NCBI RefSeq assembly: GCF_011075055.1
Contig: NC_058143.1
Span: 14,957,057 to 15,021,056, forward strand
Reading direction: 5' to 3'
Length of the DNA stretch: 64,000 bases
Origin: Mangifera indica
Lineage: Eukaryota; Streptophyta; Magnoliopsida; Sapindales; Anacardiaceae
Each line of letters opens with the position of its first letter. Position 1 is the first letter of the stretch. Below the pieces are notes generated by a model that was not told the origin of the DNA, did no database searches, and worked only from the letters and a program-made list of their open reading frames with translations. Shown in pieces: positions 44,897-57,758 of the stretch. The translations under genes were made by a program, and so were the position numbers.

Positions 44897-47085
44897 TCAA
44901 TCGTCTTCATCAGTTATTCCTGCATCATTGTTCAGGTCTGCGGCTTCCTTGACATCATCATCCTCAGTTACCACTGGAAGACTAGATAATGATCTCTTTT
45001 ATTTGTGCAGATGTTTTTGAAAACTACATTAAGGTAAACAAAAACCAAAGCATGAGCATGAACAGATTTAAGCAGTAATGAAAAATAACAAATACTATTT
45101 CAGTACAGCACAACTTTTTCCAAGCATGCCTGTTATATCACATTGCAGGCAATCCAAGTACCAGGATTAGTTTGATTGAGTTGTTTTGACCGTCTTTTCC
45201 TAAGCTTCCCTAATTAAAGAAAAAATTCACAATAGTTGAAGTATCACACATATGCAGGGAAAAAATTGATGCATGAATCTAGAAGATATTACTTTATCTA
45301 GACATGTCAAATGGGGCAGCCCGGCCCCAAACACAAAATTTTAGCCCGGCCCAGGTAGCCATAGCCTGCTACTATAGTGGGCTCAGGCTCAGTAATGTAT
45401 ACAATATTATTAAAAAAAAAAAAAAATAAATAAAATAATAATTATAATGTAAAAATTTATTTTTTTAAAATTAACAGGCTGGCTTGTTAAAGGGCTGGGC
45501 CATGGCCTTATGTATTTTATGGGCCAGCCCAAAGTTGCGAGCCTTAGGCCTGATGGGCTGCACCAGAGGTAGCACAACCCAGCCCACTAGCGCCTCTAAC
45601 TTTATCAGCCACACACATTTATTTCACTTACCCCTAGACTTTGACTAATATAGTAATTTCCAAGAGCATCCTGATTCATATACTAAGGTATACATATGAA
45701 ATCTAATAATATGTTGCAGCATCAATCTGCTCCAAACTGCAATAACATGTTGCATAGCTGGACACTTCCCGTCACCAACATATAGCAAGTAACTTATTCA
45801 AGTCACGTGTATATCAGTAACCATACCACAAAGCTGTCATCAGTGTACAAGTCATTTGCTACCACTGTTCTAATTGTCCATGTACTCAATTTGTTCTTCT
45901 GCTTATTGAGGCACTACAAGAAATCAACAAGGTAAGATAACCCACAAGAAAGATAACATTCCTATATTCTTAAATGGAATATGTCTATAATAAATGAAAG
46001 TTATATCTTCCTTCGGCGCATCTTGTGCCATAGAGAACAATGCATGATAATCTGCTTGCACTGACACATCCGTGCGTGAAGTGAGTAACGACATTGCAGC
46101 CTCCAGTGTGGCAAAAAAGTGATCATTGGACCCTGGTTTCACACTTCCAGTCTGAATCATCTGTATGACAAGCTTTGATGCCTTACCAAACTTTGTGAGG
46201 TTCTTGAAATGTGAAGCTATTTTTTGCATCGCATCAATAACTTTTCTGAGGCATCTGTTGTTGTTTTAAACCTCAAAGACTTTTGAGGCACAGAGCCTTA
46301 GAAACAGAATGTGAAATTTAGGTTCTCTTAACAGTTCAATCTTAGTAAACAACAATGAAGACAAGTATATGACATATAACAAGCAAACAAAAGAAGAAAG
46401 ATATCTATATTTGAGACATTTACAAAAAATTATCTTCCGAATTAAGCAGAAAACTTTGGCTAGTGATTAGGGTCCATTTAATATCTTTACTTTCCAGGTC
46501 CATTATAGCCACGTACATAATTAAAACTTCAATTTCTTTCGTTTTCCTTAATTTTCTACGTAACACAACACAGTAAAATGTCACTGTCCTCTAAAGCAAC
46601 GAAATTTGACAAAAACTGGCGAATGTAGCATCATAAAAACCTAAAATTAACGCAATAAAAATATCAAATTTTAGCATTATTTGAGACCCAATGAAAACAA
46701 AATCTTCAACGACCACCATAGCAAAAATATCCAAACCATATATAATTTACTCTGCAACTAAAAACAACAGGAAACTCCATAATGACCAACACCCAGAAAA
46801 AAAAAAAACCAAACCCATCAAGAAAACACTTTGTTTTTACCAAAAAGCTAGTCCCAATTAAAATTTCTGTCTCAGAAGCAAAGAAAAAGAGAGAATCACA
46901 CAGAGCCATCTAACTAAAAAGAAGCGAAAACATGATGAATCACCTTATGAGTATGTTTTTGGTTTCTTGAGGGCGCTTTTGAGGATGGGCGCTGGGGCTG
47001 CAGCTGGTACTGGAGAAGATTCTCTTTTCTTCTTGTTTGTTGTAGATTGTTGTTGCTTCGGTCTATGATCTAGATTATGTTATTG
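44897..47085 (-). pseudogene. Exon-like segments of an unrecognised gene (possible pseudogene)
   Basis: Several minus-strand stretches have coding-like composition. About 47066-46945 reads HRPKQQQSTTNKKKRESSPV and then APILKSALKKPKTYS, but no ATG precedes it and a TAA sits just before a possible donor. From about 46251 (after a CAACAG acceptor) to 45990: RKVIDAMQKIASHFKNL, KASKLVIQMI, VKPGSNDHFFATLEAAMS, SVQADYHALFSMAQDA. About 45204-45125: KLRKRRSKQLNQTNPGTWIA. About 44981-44897: LPVVTEDDDVKEAADLNN and an acidic end TDEDD, stop. Order and spacing fit one multi-exon gene for a basic-start, acidic-end protein. I do not recognise the family, and the phases of the last two pieces do not join cleanly. 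Either missing exons or a decayed gene. Confidence 0.35.
45303..45600. repeat. GGCC-rich dispersed repeat
   Basis: Starts GACATGTCAAATGGGGCAGC and continues with many GGCCCGG and GGGCTGGGCC words, a common plant MITE-like repeat. It lies between exon-like segments of the minus-strand gene, as an intron insertion would. Confidence 0.5.
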
Positions 47086-47152
47086 AGAAGAAAGTGGTGG
47101 TAATCCTTCAAAATAAGTTGTCACTCATTAACAAACACACTCAGCGTGCGTT
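47086..47152. other. Upstream of the exon-like segments
   Basis: Short spacer with no clear TATA box for the minus-strand gene. Confidence 0.3.
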
Positions 47153-47625
47153 CGGTTAAGGGTTTTTACGATTACTTTGGTAATTTATTTGTTATTTACT
47201 TATTTAATTTATTAGTAATAAAAGATTACAATAATATTTTATTATCAATGCTAATATAACAGATAATATAGATAGTAATCTGATTACTATCTTTACCTTA
47301 GGTATTTAAAGATTATTAGGGTAATCTTAAGTTTATTATAAAAAAATTATTATTTATTAATTTTTTGAGATAAAAATAAATTTATTTTTAATTAATATGA
47401 CAAATAATATAAAAATATTTAAAAATAATTATATTCAAGGGTATTTAAGTAAAATAATTTATTAGTAATCTTTTATTATCTTTAACTAAATACAATAATT
47501 ATTTATACTTATTAAATTTTATCAAATATAGTAATCATTTATACTCAGTAATCTTCTAAATAATTTATCTTCAAGATAATTTATTTATTTTAATAATCGA
47601 ACATTACCGAAATCAAACGCCCCGT
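47153..47625. mobile_element. MITE with GCGTT(C/T)GGTT-type ends
   Basis: Left end GCGTGCGTTCGGTTAAGGG, right end ACCGAAATCAAACGCCCC, which inverts to GGGGCGTTTGATTTCGGT. The interior is very AT-rich with many AGTAATC/GATTACT words in both orientations. No ORF. A related left end appears at about 63766. Confidence 0.6.
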
Positions 47626-48232
47626 AAAGAAACAAATTCTTGCTCCATTTTACCCTGCAAATCAAAACAAGCTCAGGTTTTTCGTCAAAAGAGAAGATGA
47701 CCCACCAAAAGAGCAAACTAAGTTGAATTGCAGCCCATGAATTATTTGGGGTGGGCCTGAGATTGGATAATCTATGCACGCCAACTGAATTTCAAGTCTA
47801 TGTATTAAAGAGCTTGGTTGTATCCAAAGTAGTCAATTTGCGTCATCACATTGTGCAAGTGTCGTGTCAATTCATATTTTGAGTTATAGATATTTGATTT
47901 TAATTCAATTTAAAATAAAATTATATTAAAATTTTTTTAATATTAACCTAATTTTAAAATATTTTTTTTGATGGGTTTAACAAAATTTGAATAAATTCAA
48001 GCTTTGTAATAAGTCATAATGATATAAATTATTATGAAACAACATATTTTCTCATAAAAGGCACAAATTGTTATGAGACGATATATTTTAACACAAAAGA
48101 TACATTTTGTCAAAACAAAAATACATATTGTTTCAATTTAATTATCTACTTATTTGTCACTTCCTCCTGAAAATCATGAATAATTAAATTATATAATTAA
48201 TAATTAAAAGGCACACTAATTAAACATTATGT
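47626..48232. other. Non-coding spacer
   Basis: Repeated short words such as TTGTTATGAGACGATATATTT occur. The minus ORF 47585-47779 has no motif. No gene. Confidence 0.4.
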
Positions 48233-48954
48233 TATATTACAGGCCAAAGGATTTATTCTCATTCAAATTATCCTTTTTCTTTTTAAGTTTTCACTTATTA
48301 ACTTTGAAAATATCATTTACTTACCTATGAATGATTAAAATTAACGAAACTTTAACTCTTTAAAATTTTATCTTCCCCTTTCCCCAAAAAAACTCTAAAA
48401 ACTAATCATTTCATCCTTAAACTAAGTTTTAAGAAATGACATTTCCTCTTTTAGGGTTTAGTTTTCAAACTCTAGCACCATTGTCAGTGGCCTTGCCCTC
48501 TCAACTGTCTCTCTCCTTCTGACGATCTCTCTTCTTTCACTAGACCTCTCATTTTCATCTTCCCAGACAAAGATAAGTCTTCGTCTTCTTTACTTAAAAT
48601 GTGTCGACTAGAGGTCCAAGTGAAATGAGAGAGATCCTCAAAGGGGGAGAAAACATCAGGAGAGAGAGGCCACTAGAAATGACACTGAAGTTTTAAAACT
48701 AAACCTTTGAGGGGAAATGTCATTTTTTTTAAATTTAGTTTAATGGGGGAATAATTAGTTTTTAGCTTTTAAAAGGGGAAAGAAAATAAAATTTAAGTTT
48801 ATTTTTAATATTATATATAAAATAACAATTTTACTCTTAAACTTAACAGATTTAACTACTTATGATGGGTAAATGAGATTTTTAAAGTTAAAAGGGGAGA
48901 ATTTGGGAAAACATGATACTTTGGATGGGAATAAGTCCTTTGGCCTATATCATG
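48233..48954. mobile_element. Foldback element, GGCCAAA family, diverged copy
   Basis: Element 48242-48945 begins GGCCAAAGGATTTATTC and ends GAATAAGTCCTTTGGCC. The flanks TATATTACA / TATATCATG match only 6 of 9, so the duplication has decayed. It has the same internal plan, with CTTCGTCTTC words near the centre. Confidence 0.75.
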
Positions 48955-49482
48955 TTAAACATAATTAAGTATTGTAATGTCAATTAAACATTAAATTACA
49001 TTAAACATAATGAAGTATCAATATCTTGAATATTTAAAAGTTAATATCAAACATAATAAGTTTAAATAATTGATAAAAACACAAAAATAACTTATAAATA
49101 TAAAAATAACCAAATAAACTAATAAACTATTTACAAATCTAAAAATAAAAAAAGAAAAAAATTATTACATCAGTGCATGAATGTTTTAAATTGGAGATGA
49201 TAAAATTCTTTCAAAATGTTTTAGGGTGGCTCTTCAAAATAGATATCTAACTATTCTGTACAATATTTTGAGAAACAAAACCACCTAGAAGTTACTTTTG
49301 AAAGGACTATCTTAATTAAGATTGATGGAACTAAAACTAAGTTTTAGTCAAAATTAAACTCCTAACACAAATCTCAATACAAAGGAGAGTTGGGCCATTC
49401 TGATAATTGAACAACATACACTCATAATGAGTATTGATTGCGGTATTAATAATAATGTGTTATCATATGATTATGTATTATT
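48955..49482. other. AT-rich spacer between two foldback elements
   Basis: TTAAACATAATTAAGTAT-type short repeats. No gene. Confidence 0.4.
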
Positions 49483-50309
49483 TTATTTTTAGACCAAAAG
49501 ACTTATTCCCTCCCAAAGTATATTGTTTTTCCAAGTTTCATTCTTTTAACTTTGAAAATCCTAAATATTTACCCATGATTGGTTAAAATTAATAGTTCTA
49601 AGGGTAAAATTATTATTTTATCTATAATATTAAAAATAAACTAAAATATAATCTACTTTTCCTCCCCTAAATTTTAAAAACTAAAAGTTTTCCTTTAACC
49701 TAAGTTTTAAAAAATGACAGTTTTCTCTTAAAGTTTAATTTTCAGATCTTTGGCACAATCTCCAATGTCATTATTGGTAGCCTCTCCCTTTCGAAACTTT
49801 CTCTATCTCCGACGATCTCTCTCCACTCAATTGGATGCCCAATCAACATCCAATGAAGTATGAGAGACAATAGGAGATGAAAAGCTTCGTTGGGAAGACG
49901 AACTTCTTTTGGAAAGACAAAGAGTTTCATCTTCCCGACGAAGCTCTTTGTCTCTCATCGTCTCCCACGCTTCATTGGATGTTGATCAGACGTCCAACTA
50001 AGTGGAAAGAGACTACTAGAGGGAGAAGAAGTTTTGGGAGGGAGAGATTGTTAACAATGACATTAGAGATGATGTTAAAGATCTAGAAACTAAACCCTAG
50101 ACGGGAACTGTCATTTTTTAAAACTTAGATTAGGGAAAAACTTTTAGTTTTTAAAGTTTAGGGGGGGAAAGAGATAAAATTTTAAGGGTTAGGGTTCCGT
50201 TAATTTTAACAACCCATAGATGGGTAAATGAGATTTTCAAAGTTAAAAGGTGAGAATTTGATATTAAAAGATACTTTGGGTGGGAAATAGTCCTTTGGCC
50301 TTATTTTTA
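49483..50309. mobile_element. Foldback element, GGCCAAA family, with perfect 9-bp target duplication
   Basis: Element 49492-50300 starts GACCAAAAGACTTATTCCC and ends GGGAAATAGTCCTTTGGCC. TTATTTTTA flanks both sides exactly. Plus ORF 49877-50086 and minus ORF 49742-49930 read mirrored halves of the same inverted repeat (both contain a motif like LHWMLI and GRERL/ERERL), as in the 13070 copy but shorter and decayed. Confidence 0.85.
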
Positions 50310-52057
50310 TTCAAATTCATTCATCTCATAGTGACATATCATCATTATAATTTAAAATAGAACTCATTATAAACGCATATAATTTTACTAATCCATATTT
50401 TTAATATCTTCTGTGAGATTATCCAACTTCATGTTATTATCTTCTAAATCAACAAATATATGTTATTCATTTTGCATAGGCAAATATGTGAGATACATAA
50501 TAAAGTTTCACACATATATGAAATATTAAATGAAAGTGAAATAATTAATTTAAAATACCTTATGCTTCAAATCATTTCTTTATTATTTTTTCTCTAAAGA
50601 GTACGTTTGAATGATCAACATAATAAAAATCGTCAGAGATGAAAAATTTGTTAGCATGACACAAAATATGTGTATCTAATATGCTATTTTTAATAATTAT
50701 AAGTCCCAAAAAAACAAGTAAATAAAAAACATTTGGGCTTGATCAAGTTGTTTGCATGCCAACTAGAACACAGTCTGATTTAGTTTATATTAATTCAAAC
50801 ACAATCCAAACTATATTTTATATCAAAATATCTAATTTTAATCCAATACAAATTAATAGATGATATAAAAAATTGTCTCTAGTTATATAATTAATAGGAA
50901 AGGGTATTTATGTAAAAATAAATTATTATTTTTTCTTATATATTTTTACTTCAAACAAACTTTTATATTTGTAATTATGAAAAAAAGTAAAAATATTTTG
51001 ATTTACTAGATCAATGATTGTGGGATAAATTATTAAATTAAAAGTTTAATCTATTCGATGTACTTAGTTTGGTCCCGATTAGGTTTTTTGTTACCAAAAA
51101 AATTGAATCAATTAATACTGTTATCACATAATTATGAAAACAAATTTATTACAAGTATATCTCCATATAATTATTGGTGTTTTTGTTCTCGTGGGTATAT
51201 TTAAAAAAAGTTGTATTGAGATGTGATTTCAATGAAATTTAGGATTGACATTATGCTTTTATAAATTTAATTAGATATTTATATTAAAAGAATGAATAAA
51301 TCATTATTTTTAAATTTGTTTATTAATTTAAATTCTTGTACATCATTCTGTTCTTTTGTAGTTCAAATACATAAATTAAGTAAATAAAAAATAAACCATC
51401 CTATTCATATATATGTTTACTCAACTACAATTTCATATGCCATATGAAGATAATCTCAATCCACTGTTTGATCATGTGCATCAACAATGACTTGGTGGCA
51501 TTCATGAGTTTAAGGTCGATGAATTTCATATTATTTGTATGAACTGATGGAAACAATGAGGTGAAGACAATTGAGGTTGAAGATCAATTAGTCTCTAATC
51601 AACAGTGTTTATTAAATAATTCACCAAATTGGGTTTAAAGTCGTGTTCAATCTGCGGGCTTCAAGAATTTGACCTATTCCAACGCATGGAAACTATCGGA
51701 ATTTCTCATAATGACGCTGCAAAACGTCGCTGTAAACCTAAAATGACATTACAAATCTATTGATAATACTCATCATTCAAAAGCCTTTCTCTTTTTTCAC
51801 GCAATCGGTTGTAGGTAGCTCTCGAGGCAAATGCATGTTTGGAATTTGGGACCATAATAAACCTGTATGATGTTTCAATATAAGCTGAAGTTAACGGTAG
51901 TTTTACAAAACTGGGTTGCGGATGATGGCAACATATGCAAGGATCGACAGTTATGAGGAAATATTGAATGGAGCTCGACAAAGAAGGAATAAGTAGAGGA
52001 TGATCCTAATCTTTTAAGAATCCGTTCAAGGCCTTTTCATAATTTTAATAAAAATAA

Positions 52058-52121
<64 letters not shown>

Positions 52122-52782
52122 CGGTAAGTATATTGATAATTGATGTTTACGTTAATTGTTCAAGATAGTTTAATCATTTTACTGAAAGTAATAAATTTAT
52201 AATAAAATTAAATGATTGTCATTAACGGAAGTAGACAATAGATAAATGTTTGTTTATATAAGATGACTCAGCAGGTGAATCAACCTTCATATACAAATTG
52301 TGACCAAGCCACTACAGATAGAGAGAAGAGATTTTGATACAATAAAATCTGAAAGGATAATAAATTCTAACCAATCGAGACTGCACTAAAGGCTTGAAGT
52401 TGTAGGGATATTTTGGCATGGTTAATTTTAGCTGGATGATATTTGGATTTGCTATGGAGAGAATTTGGGCACTGAGCATGGTTAAGAGGGTGTATGTTAG
52501 GTGGTTTGTTGAATGTAATTTTGTGGGAATGAGAGATGGTGAGAATAAAATAAAAACGATTTCTTTGTATGCATTTTGCCAATTTTTCTAAAGAAATATA
52601 TCATTTTTTAGCTTGCTAATAAAGGGTATAGATTGTTATATTAACAACTGAACCCTTTTAAATATGGTGTCTTACTTTTCAATTTTCATAGCTAATTTAT
52701 TATTATTTTTTAAAATTTAATCTTATAGGTTTAACAATGAACAAATAAATTTTTCAAACTTAAAAGGTGATAACTTAGAATC
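50310..52782. other. Non-coding region before the copia element
   Basis: No recognised gene. Minus ORFs at 51757-51981 and 52367-52582 have no motif and no clear promoter. An AT microsatellite lies at 52060-52119. Confidence 0.4.
52060..52119. repeat. AT dinucleotide microsatellite
   Basis: About 60 bases of uninterrupted TA repeats. Confidence 0.95.
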
Positions 52783-53133
52783 TGTTATAGAGTCAGGTGG
52801 CTTTTCACCAAATTAAGTCAAGAAAAAGTGGTGGCAAAACATTTATTAATTGCAAGCACATGGAGGAAGAAATGAAGAGGACTGACGCAAGAGAAGAGAA
52901 AAAAAGTGTTAGTCAATTGTATTAGGCAAAAAGGGTGGCGGGTAAACTGCACACACACCCCCCCCCCCCCCCCCCCCTCCCCCCTTTTCTATCACTTGTA
53001 CACACAATTTTCTCTTCTCTTCTCTTAATCCGATTCATATATAAAAACATTCTCTCAATACTTTCTTACTTCCTTCCATCAATTCTTCCTTCATTTCTTC
53101 ATCTTTCATATTGGTTAAATTAATTTTATAACA
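52783..53133 (+). repeat. 5' LTR of the copia element
   Basis: 351 bp. TATATAAA near 53039 is a likely promoter TATA box. A run of about 26 mostly C bases (52958-52984) corresponds to only seven C in the 3' LTR and explains much of the length difference. Confidence 0.93.
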
Positions 53134-53147
53134 CGTTATCAGTACGA
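53134..53147 (+). promoter_or_regulatory. Primer-binding site region
   Basis: CGTTATCAGTACGA directly after the LTR. It resembles the leader found after the LTR in many plant copia elements (ACACGTTATCAGCACGA). It is interrupted right after by a nested insertion. Confidence 0.45.
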
Positions 53148-53334
53148 TCTGCTCAAATCATTTTGATCCATATATATACAAAACGATATCGTTTTGATAT
53201 GAAAAATGAGTCGAGCCGAGCCAAAAATGAGCCGAACTCAAGCTGAGCTGAGTTGAGCTCGAGTCGAACTTGAGCCGCCCATAAATAAACCGAGCCGAGC
53301 CCGAGCTGGCGCTCGGCTCGAATCCAGCCCTAGC
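53148..53334. mobile_element. Nested insertion in the copia leader
   Basis: 187 bp flanked by TACGA on both sides (53143-53147 and 53335-53339). The interior is rich in GAGCCGAGC words and contains the palindrome AAAACGATATCGTTTT. Removing it would restore a leader typical for the family. The minus ORF 53158-53343 reads this repeat and is not a gene. Confidence 0.7.
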
Positions 53335-53357
53335 TACGAGCAAAATACGTAGATATT

Positions 53358-54090
53358 ATGGATTCACTAGAATTATAGAGAAATCTGAAAGAAAGATTCA
53401 ATCATCATAAATCAATAACATTACCAATGGCCCAATATGAATGGACTCATTTACGCTTACAAGATTTTAAATTTGTAAGTGAATAAAACTCTGTCATGTT
53501 CAAAATTGTCTCCCGAATGAGGTTATGTGGAGAAAAAATAACGAAAGAAAATATGTTAGAAAAAACTTTCTCCACATTTTATCTCTCAAATATGCTCCTA
53601 TAGCAACAATATAGGGAAAGAAATTTTAAAAAATATTCTAAATTGATATCCTATTTATTCGTGGCTGAGCAAAACAATGAATTATTATTAAGAAACCATC
53701 AGACTTGCCCTACTGGCACTTTACTGTTCCCTAAAGTGAACGCAAATATAGTAGTAGTTATCGTGGACGTAGACGAGGTCCTGGACGAAATATATTTCGA
53801 TCCAGAGGTAGTCATAATAGAAAATTTTTCCACTTTCAAACGACCAGAGATGAAGCAAAACAGGATAAAGAGAAAATGATACAGAGTAAACCACAGAATC
53901 ATGAAAGTAAATGTTATAGATGTGGTTCAAAAGGTCATTGATCATGTAAATGTCGTACGCCAAGACATCTGATAGATTTATATCAAACATCTATTAAAAA
54001 TACAAACCAGAAGATCGAATCAAATTATGTTGATAATCTAGACCCTATCGATCTGGCAAATTTTGATCTTTCAGAATTTCTTCAAGACTA
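53358..54090 (+). pseudogene. Copia gag, N-terminus missing, with stops
   Basis: Starts abruptly in the middle of gag (LKERFNHHKS, YEWTHLRLQDFKFVSE). An Arg/Gly-rich stretch (SYRGRRRGPGRN, near 53757) follows in a shifted frame. Then comes the zinc knuckle CYRCGSKGH at 53912 with a stop in place of the next residue, followed by SCKC. About the first third of gag appears deleted. Confidence 0.85.
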
Positions 54091-54199
54091 AGAAATTGTG
54101 TTTATTATAGTGTGTAATTAGTACTATATGTTTCTTCCTTTCAAATTTTGTAATAACTAATGTAAATTTTAAAATGAAAGGAAATAGACTTCAAAATTG

Positions 54200-55640
54200 A
54201 AATGTTAACTTCACAAGTTGGTGATAAAAACATGTGTTTGGTCGATAGTGCAACCACCCACATAATATTAAAAGAAAAGAAATTCTTCTTAACTTTATCA
54301 CCAATAGAGGCTAAAGTAAATACTATATCATGATCAATTAATCTGATTGAAGGCTCAGAAAGAGCTACAATTATGTTAAACAATGAGACCAAATTAAGCA
54401 TTAATGATGTATTATATTTAAGTAGATATAGAAGAAATCTACTGAGTTTTAAAGATATAAGAAACAATGGTTATCATATTGAAACCATGAATGAAAATGG
54501 TGCAGAATATTTATGTATAACGAATAATGCCTCCAGAAGAAGGCATGTAATAGAAAAATTGCCCGTTTTATTATCTGAATTGTATTATACAATTATAAAG
54601 GTAATTGAAATCTACGCGATATCGAACCAGAAGTTCTATGATTCAAAAACATTTATGTTTTGGCATGATCGCTTAGACCACCCAGAATATACAATGATGT
54701 GTAGGATTATTGAAAATTCACATGGGCATGTATTAAAGAATCATAAAATCTTATTGTCCAGTGAACAATTCTACACTGCCTATTCTCAAGGCAAATTAGT
54801 AATAAGACCATCTCCCTCCAAAATTGGAGGTGAATCTTTATCATTCTTGTAAAGAATTCAAGGGGATATATGTGGACCCATTCATCCACCAAGTGGGTCA
54901 TTTCGTTATTTTATGATCTTAATTGATGCATATGCATGATAGTCTTATGTTTGTTTATTGCTTACTCAAAATATTGCATTTGCTAAACTGTTAGCACAAA
55001 TTATCAAATTAAAGACACATTTTACAGATTATTCGATCAAGACAATATGACTAGATAATGCTGGTGAATTTACATCTAAAATATTTGATGATTATTGCAT
55101 GTCTATGAGGATTGAGGTTGAACATCCAGTCCCGCATGTCTACACACAAAATGGATTAGTTGAGTCTCTTATCAAACGACTCCAGGTAATTACACGTACC
55201 TTGTTACTAAGAACTCAATTACCAACTTCTATGTAGGGATATGCTATATTACATGCTACAACGTTAATTCGTTTGCGACCTTCTTCTTATCATCAATATT
55301 CTCCTTTACAATTGGTCTTTGGTTACTAACTTGATATATCTCATTTGAGAATATTTTGTTGTGCTATATATGTCCCTATTGTGTCTCCTCAATGCACAAA
55401 AATAGGACTTCAATATCATTTGAGAATATACGTTGGATATAATTAACCATCTATTATCAGGTATCTGGAACTATTAATAGACGCTCTTTTTACTGCACAA
55501 TTTATAGATTGTTACTTTGATGAGACAACTTTCCCATCTTTAGGGAAAAAGAAAATGCCTCCTGAAGTTAGGCATGAACTTACTTGGTATGTACCTACCA
55601 TGTCTCATTTAGATTCTCGCACATCCTAAAGTGAAACTGA
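54200..55640 (+). pseudogene. Copia protease and integrase, broken
   Basis: Protease active-site context LVDSATTH at about 54238-54261. Pre-integrase histidine region FWHDRLDHPEY at about 54658. Integrase core with DICGPIHPPSG (about 54864), LIDAYA, LDNAGEFTSKIF (about 55053) and NGLVESLIKRL (about 55151), keeping D-D-E order. At least five in-frame stops. Plus ORF 54373-54852 is an open part of it. Confidence 0.87.
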
Positions 55641-57758
55641 AATACAGAGGATAGTGCAATTACAAATTATTGCCAATCAAATACCTGATGCATTTGTAGA
55701 TACGACAAAAGTGATAAGATCATATGTTCTAGCTGCTAATACACCAACAAGAATCAATGTGACTGCTGAACAATCCATTCGAGCCATGATTGATCAATCT
55801 ACTACACACCAAAAGCGTGGTAGACCTATTAGATCGAAGGACACTGTTCCTCAAAAAAGAAAGGCAAATAATTAAACAAATATCGTTTATGATGATCCTA
55901 AGATAATTGAAAAATCCACCCTCTCTAATATTCCTCCAGAAGAGGTTATAGTTCCTGAAGAGACTCAAGCCCCTGAAGTGACACAAACCCCTAAAATGAT
56001 ATAAAATCCTGAAGAACAGGAAAATGAGAATATTGAAATATCTTTAAATTATGTTCATATATGAGAAATATGGAATCGTAAAACAATTATAATTGATGAT
56101 ATATTCTCATTTGCAGTAACTACTGAAATTCTGAATAATAATAATTTTGAGCCACGTACTATGGTTAAGTGCAAACAAAAACATGATTGACCTAAATGGA
56201 AAGAAGCAATTCAAGCAGAATTAGCTTCTCTAGCAAAACGTCAAGTATTTGGGCCTGTTATTCCTACACCTCAAGACATACAACCCGTTGGATATAAATG
56301 CGTATTTGTGAGAAAAATAAAATTGCTAGATATAAAGCCAAACTTGTAGCTTAAGGCTTTTCCCAAAGGTCTGGTATAGACTTTGATGAAACATATGCAC
56401 CTGTGATAGATATAATCACATTCAAATATTTAATCAGTTTAACAGTCTCTGAAGGACTAGATATGCGTTTAATGGACATAGTTACTACTTATTTGTATGA
56501 CAATTTGGATACTTAAATTTATATGAAACTCCTTGAAGGATATAAATTGCCTATAGTGAAAGGGGACAATCCAAGAGGCATATACTCCATCAAATTACAA
56601 AGATCATTATACGGATTAAAACAATCTGAACGTATGTGGTACAGTCACCTCAGTGAATATTTAAAAAAAGAAGGCTATGTAAATGACCCTATATGCACAT
56701 GTGTCTTTATCAAAATGTTATAATCGGGATTTACTATTATAGCAGTTTATGTTGATGACATGAATTTAATTAAGACTCCTGAAGAGCTCCCAAAAATTAC
56801 TGAATATCTGAAAAAAGAATTTGAAATGAAGGATTTGGGAAAAATAAAATATAGTTTCAGCCTGCAGATCGAGTATAATTCAAATAGAATACTTATCTAT
56901 CAATAAGCATTTATTGAAAAATTATTAAAACGCTTTAATATGAATAAGGCTTATCTTTTGAGCACTTCAATGGTTGTTCGGTCTTTTGATCCAAAAAAGG
57001 ATCTATTTCGTCCTAAAGAAGAAGAAGAAAATATATTTGGTCTTGAAGTACCATATCTTAATGCTATTGGGGCCCTATTATATTTGGCCCAATGCACGAG
57101 ACCAGATATATCCTTCGTAGTTAATCTATTTGCCCGATTTAGCTCTGCACCAACCCGTTGCCATTGGAACGAAATCAAACATATACTCTGCTACCTATGT
57201 GAAACTAGAGATTTGAGATTATTCTATTCTGTCAAATCCTCTAAAAATCCTAGTTTGGTTGGATATGTAGATACTGGTTATCTTTCTAACCCCCATAAGG
57301 CCCGTTCACAGGCGGGATATATTTTTACTTATAATGATACAACTATATCATGACGCTCTATCAAACAAACCTTGGTTGCAACTTCTTAAAATCATTCAGA
57401 AATTTTAACTCTCCATGAAGCTAGTTGAGAATGTATATGGTTGTGGTCTGTCATCCATCATATCCGGAATGCATGTAGTCTTCCACTAACAAAAGACACT
57501 CCTTCCATATTATACGAAAACAATGAAACATGTATTGCCCAAATTAGAGGATGATACATCAAAGGAGATAGAACCAAACATATCTCATCAAAGTTCTTCT
57601 ACATTCATGAGCTCCAGCAGAGCAAGAAGATTGATGTCAAGAAAATCAGATCCAGTGAGAATCTGACAGATTTGTTTACAAAGACACTGTCAACATCAAC
57701 ATTTCAGAAGTTAGTGTATAACATTGGTATGTGGCGGCTCAACAAGCAATCAAATTAA
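55641..57758 (+). pseudogene. Copia reverse transcriptase and RNase H, broken
   Basis: Linker ORF 55654-55875. Reverse transcriptase from about 56200: AIQAELASLAKRQVFG, VGYKCVFVRK, SGIDFDETYAPV, KLQRSLYGLKQSERMW. Catalytic YVDD at 56748-56759. Then the RNase H part: YLNAIGALLYLAQCTRPDI, VNLFARFSSAPTRCHWNEIK, GYVDTGYLS, and the end NLTDLFTKTLSTSTFQKL to MWRLNKQSN, stop at 57758. Stops interrupt at least six points. ORFs at 56523 and 56940 are the longest surviving stretches. Confidence 0.9.

Noticed and set aside
53158..53343. Minus ORF MLVARAGFEPS...
   Set aside because: Reads the GAGCCGAGC repeat; such sequences often appear as false protein predictions in plant genomes.
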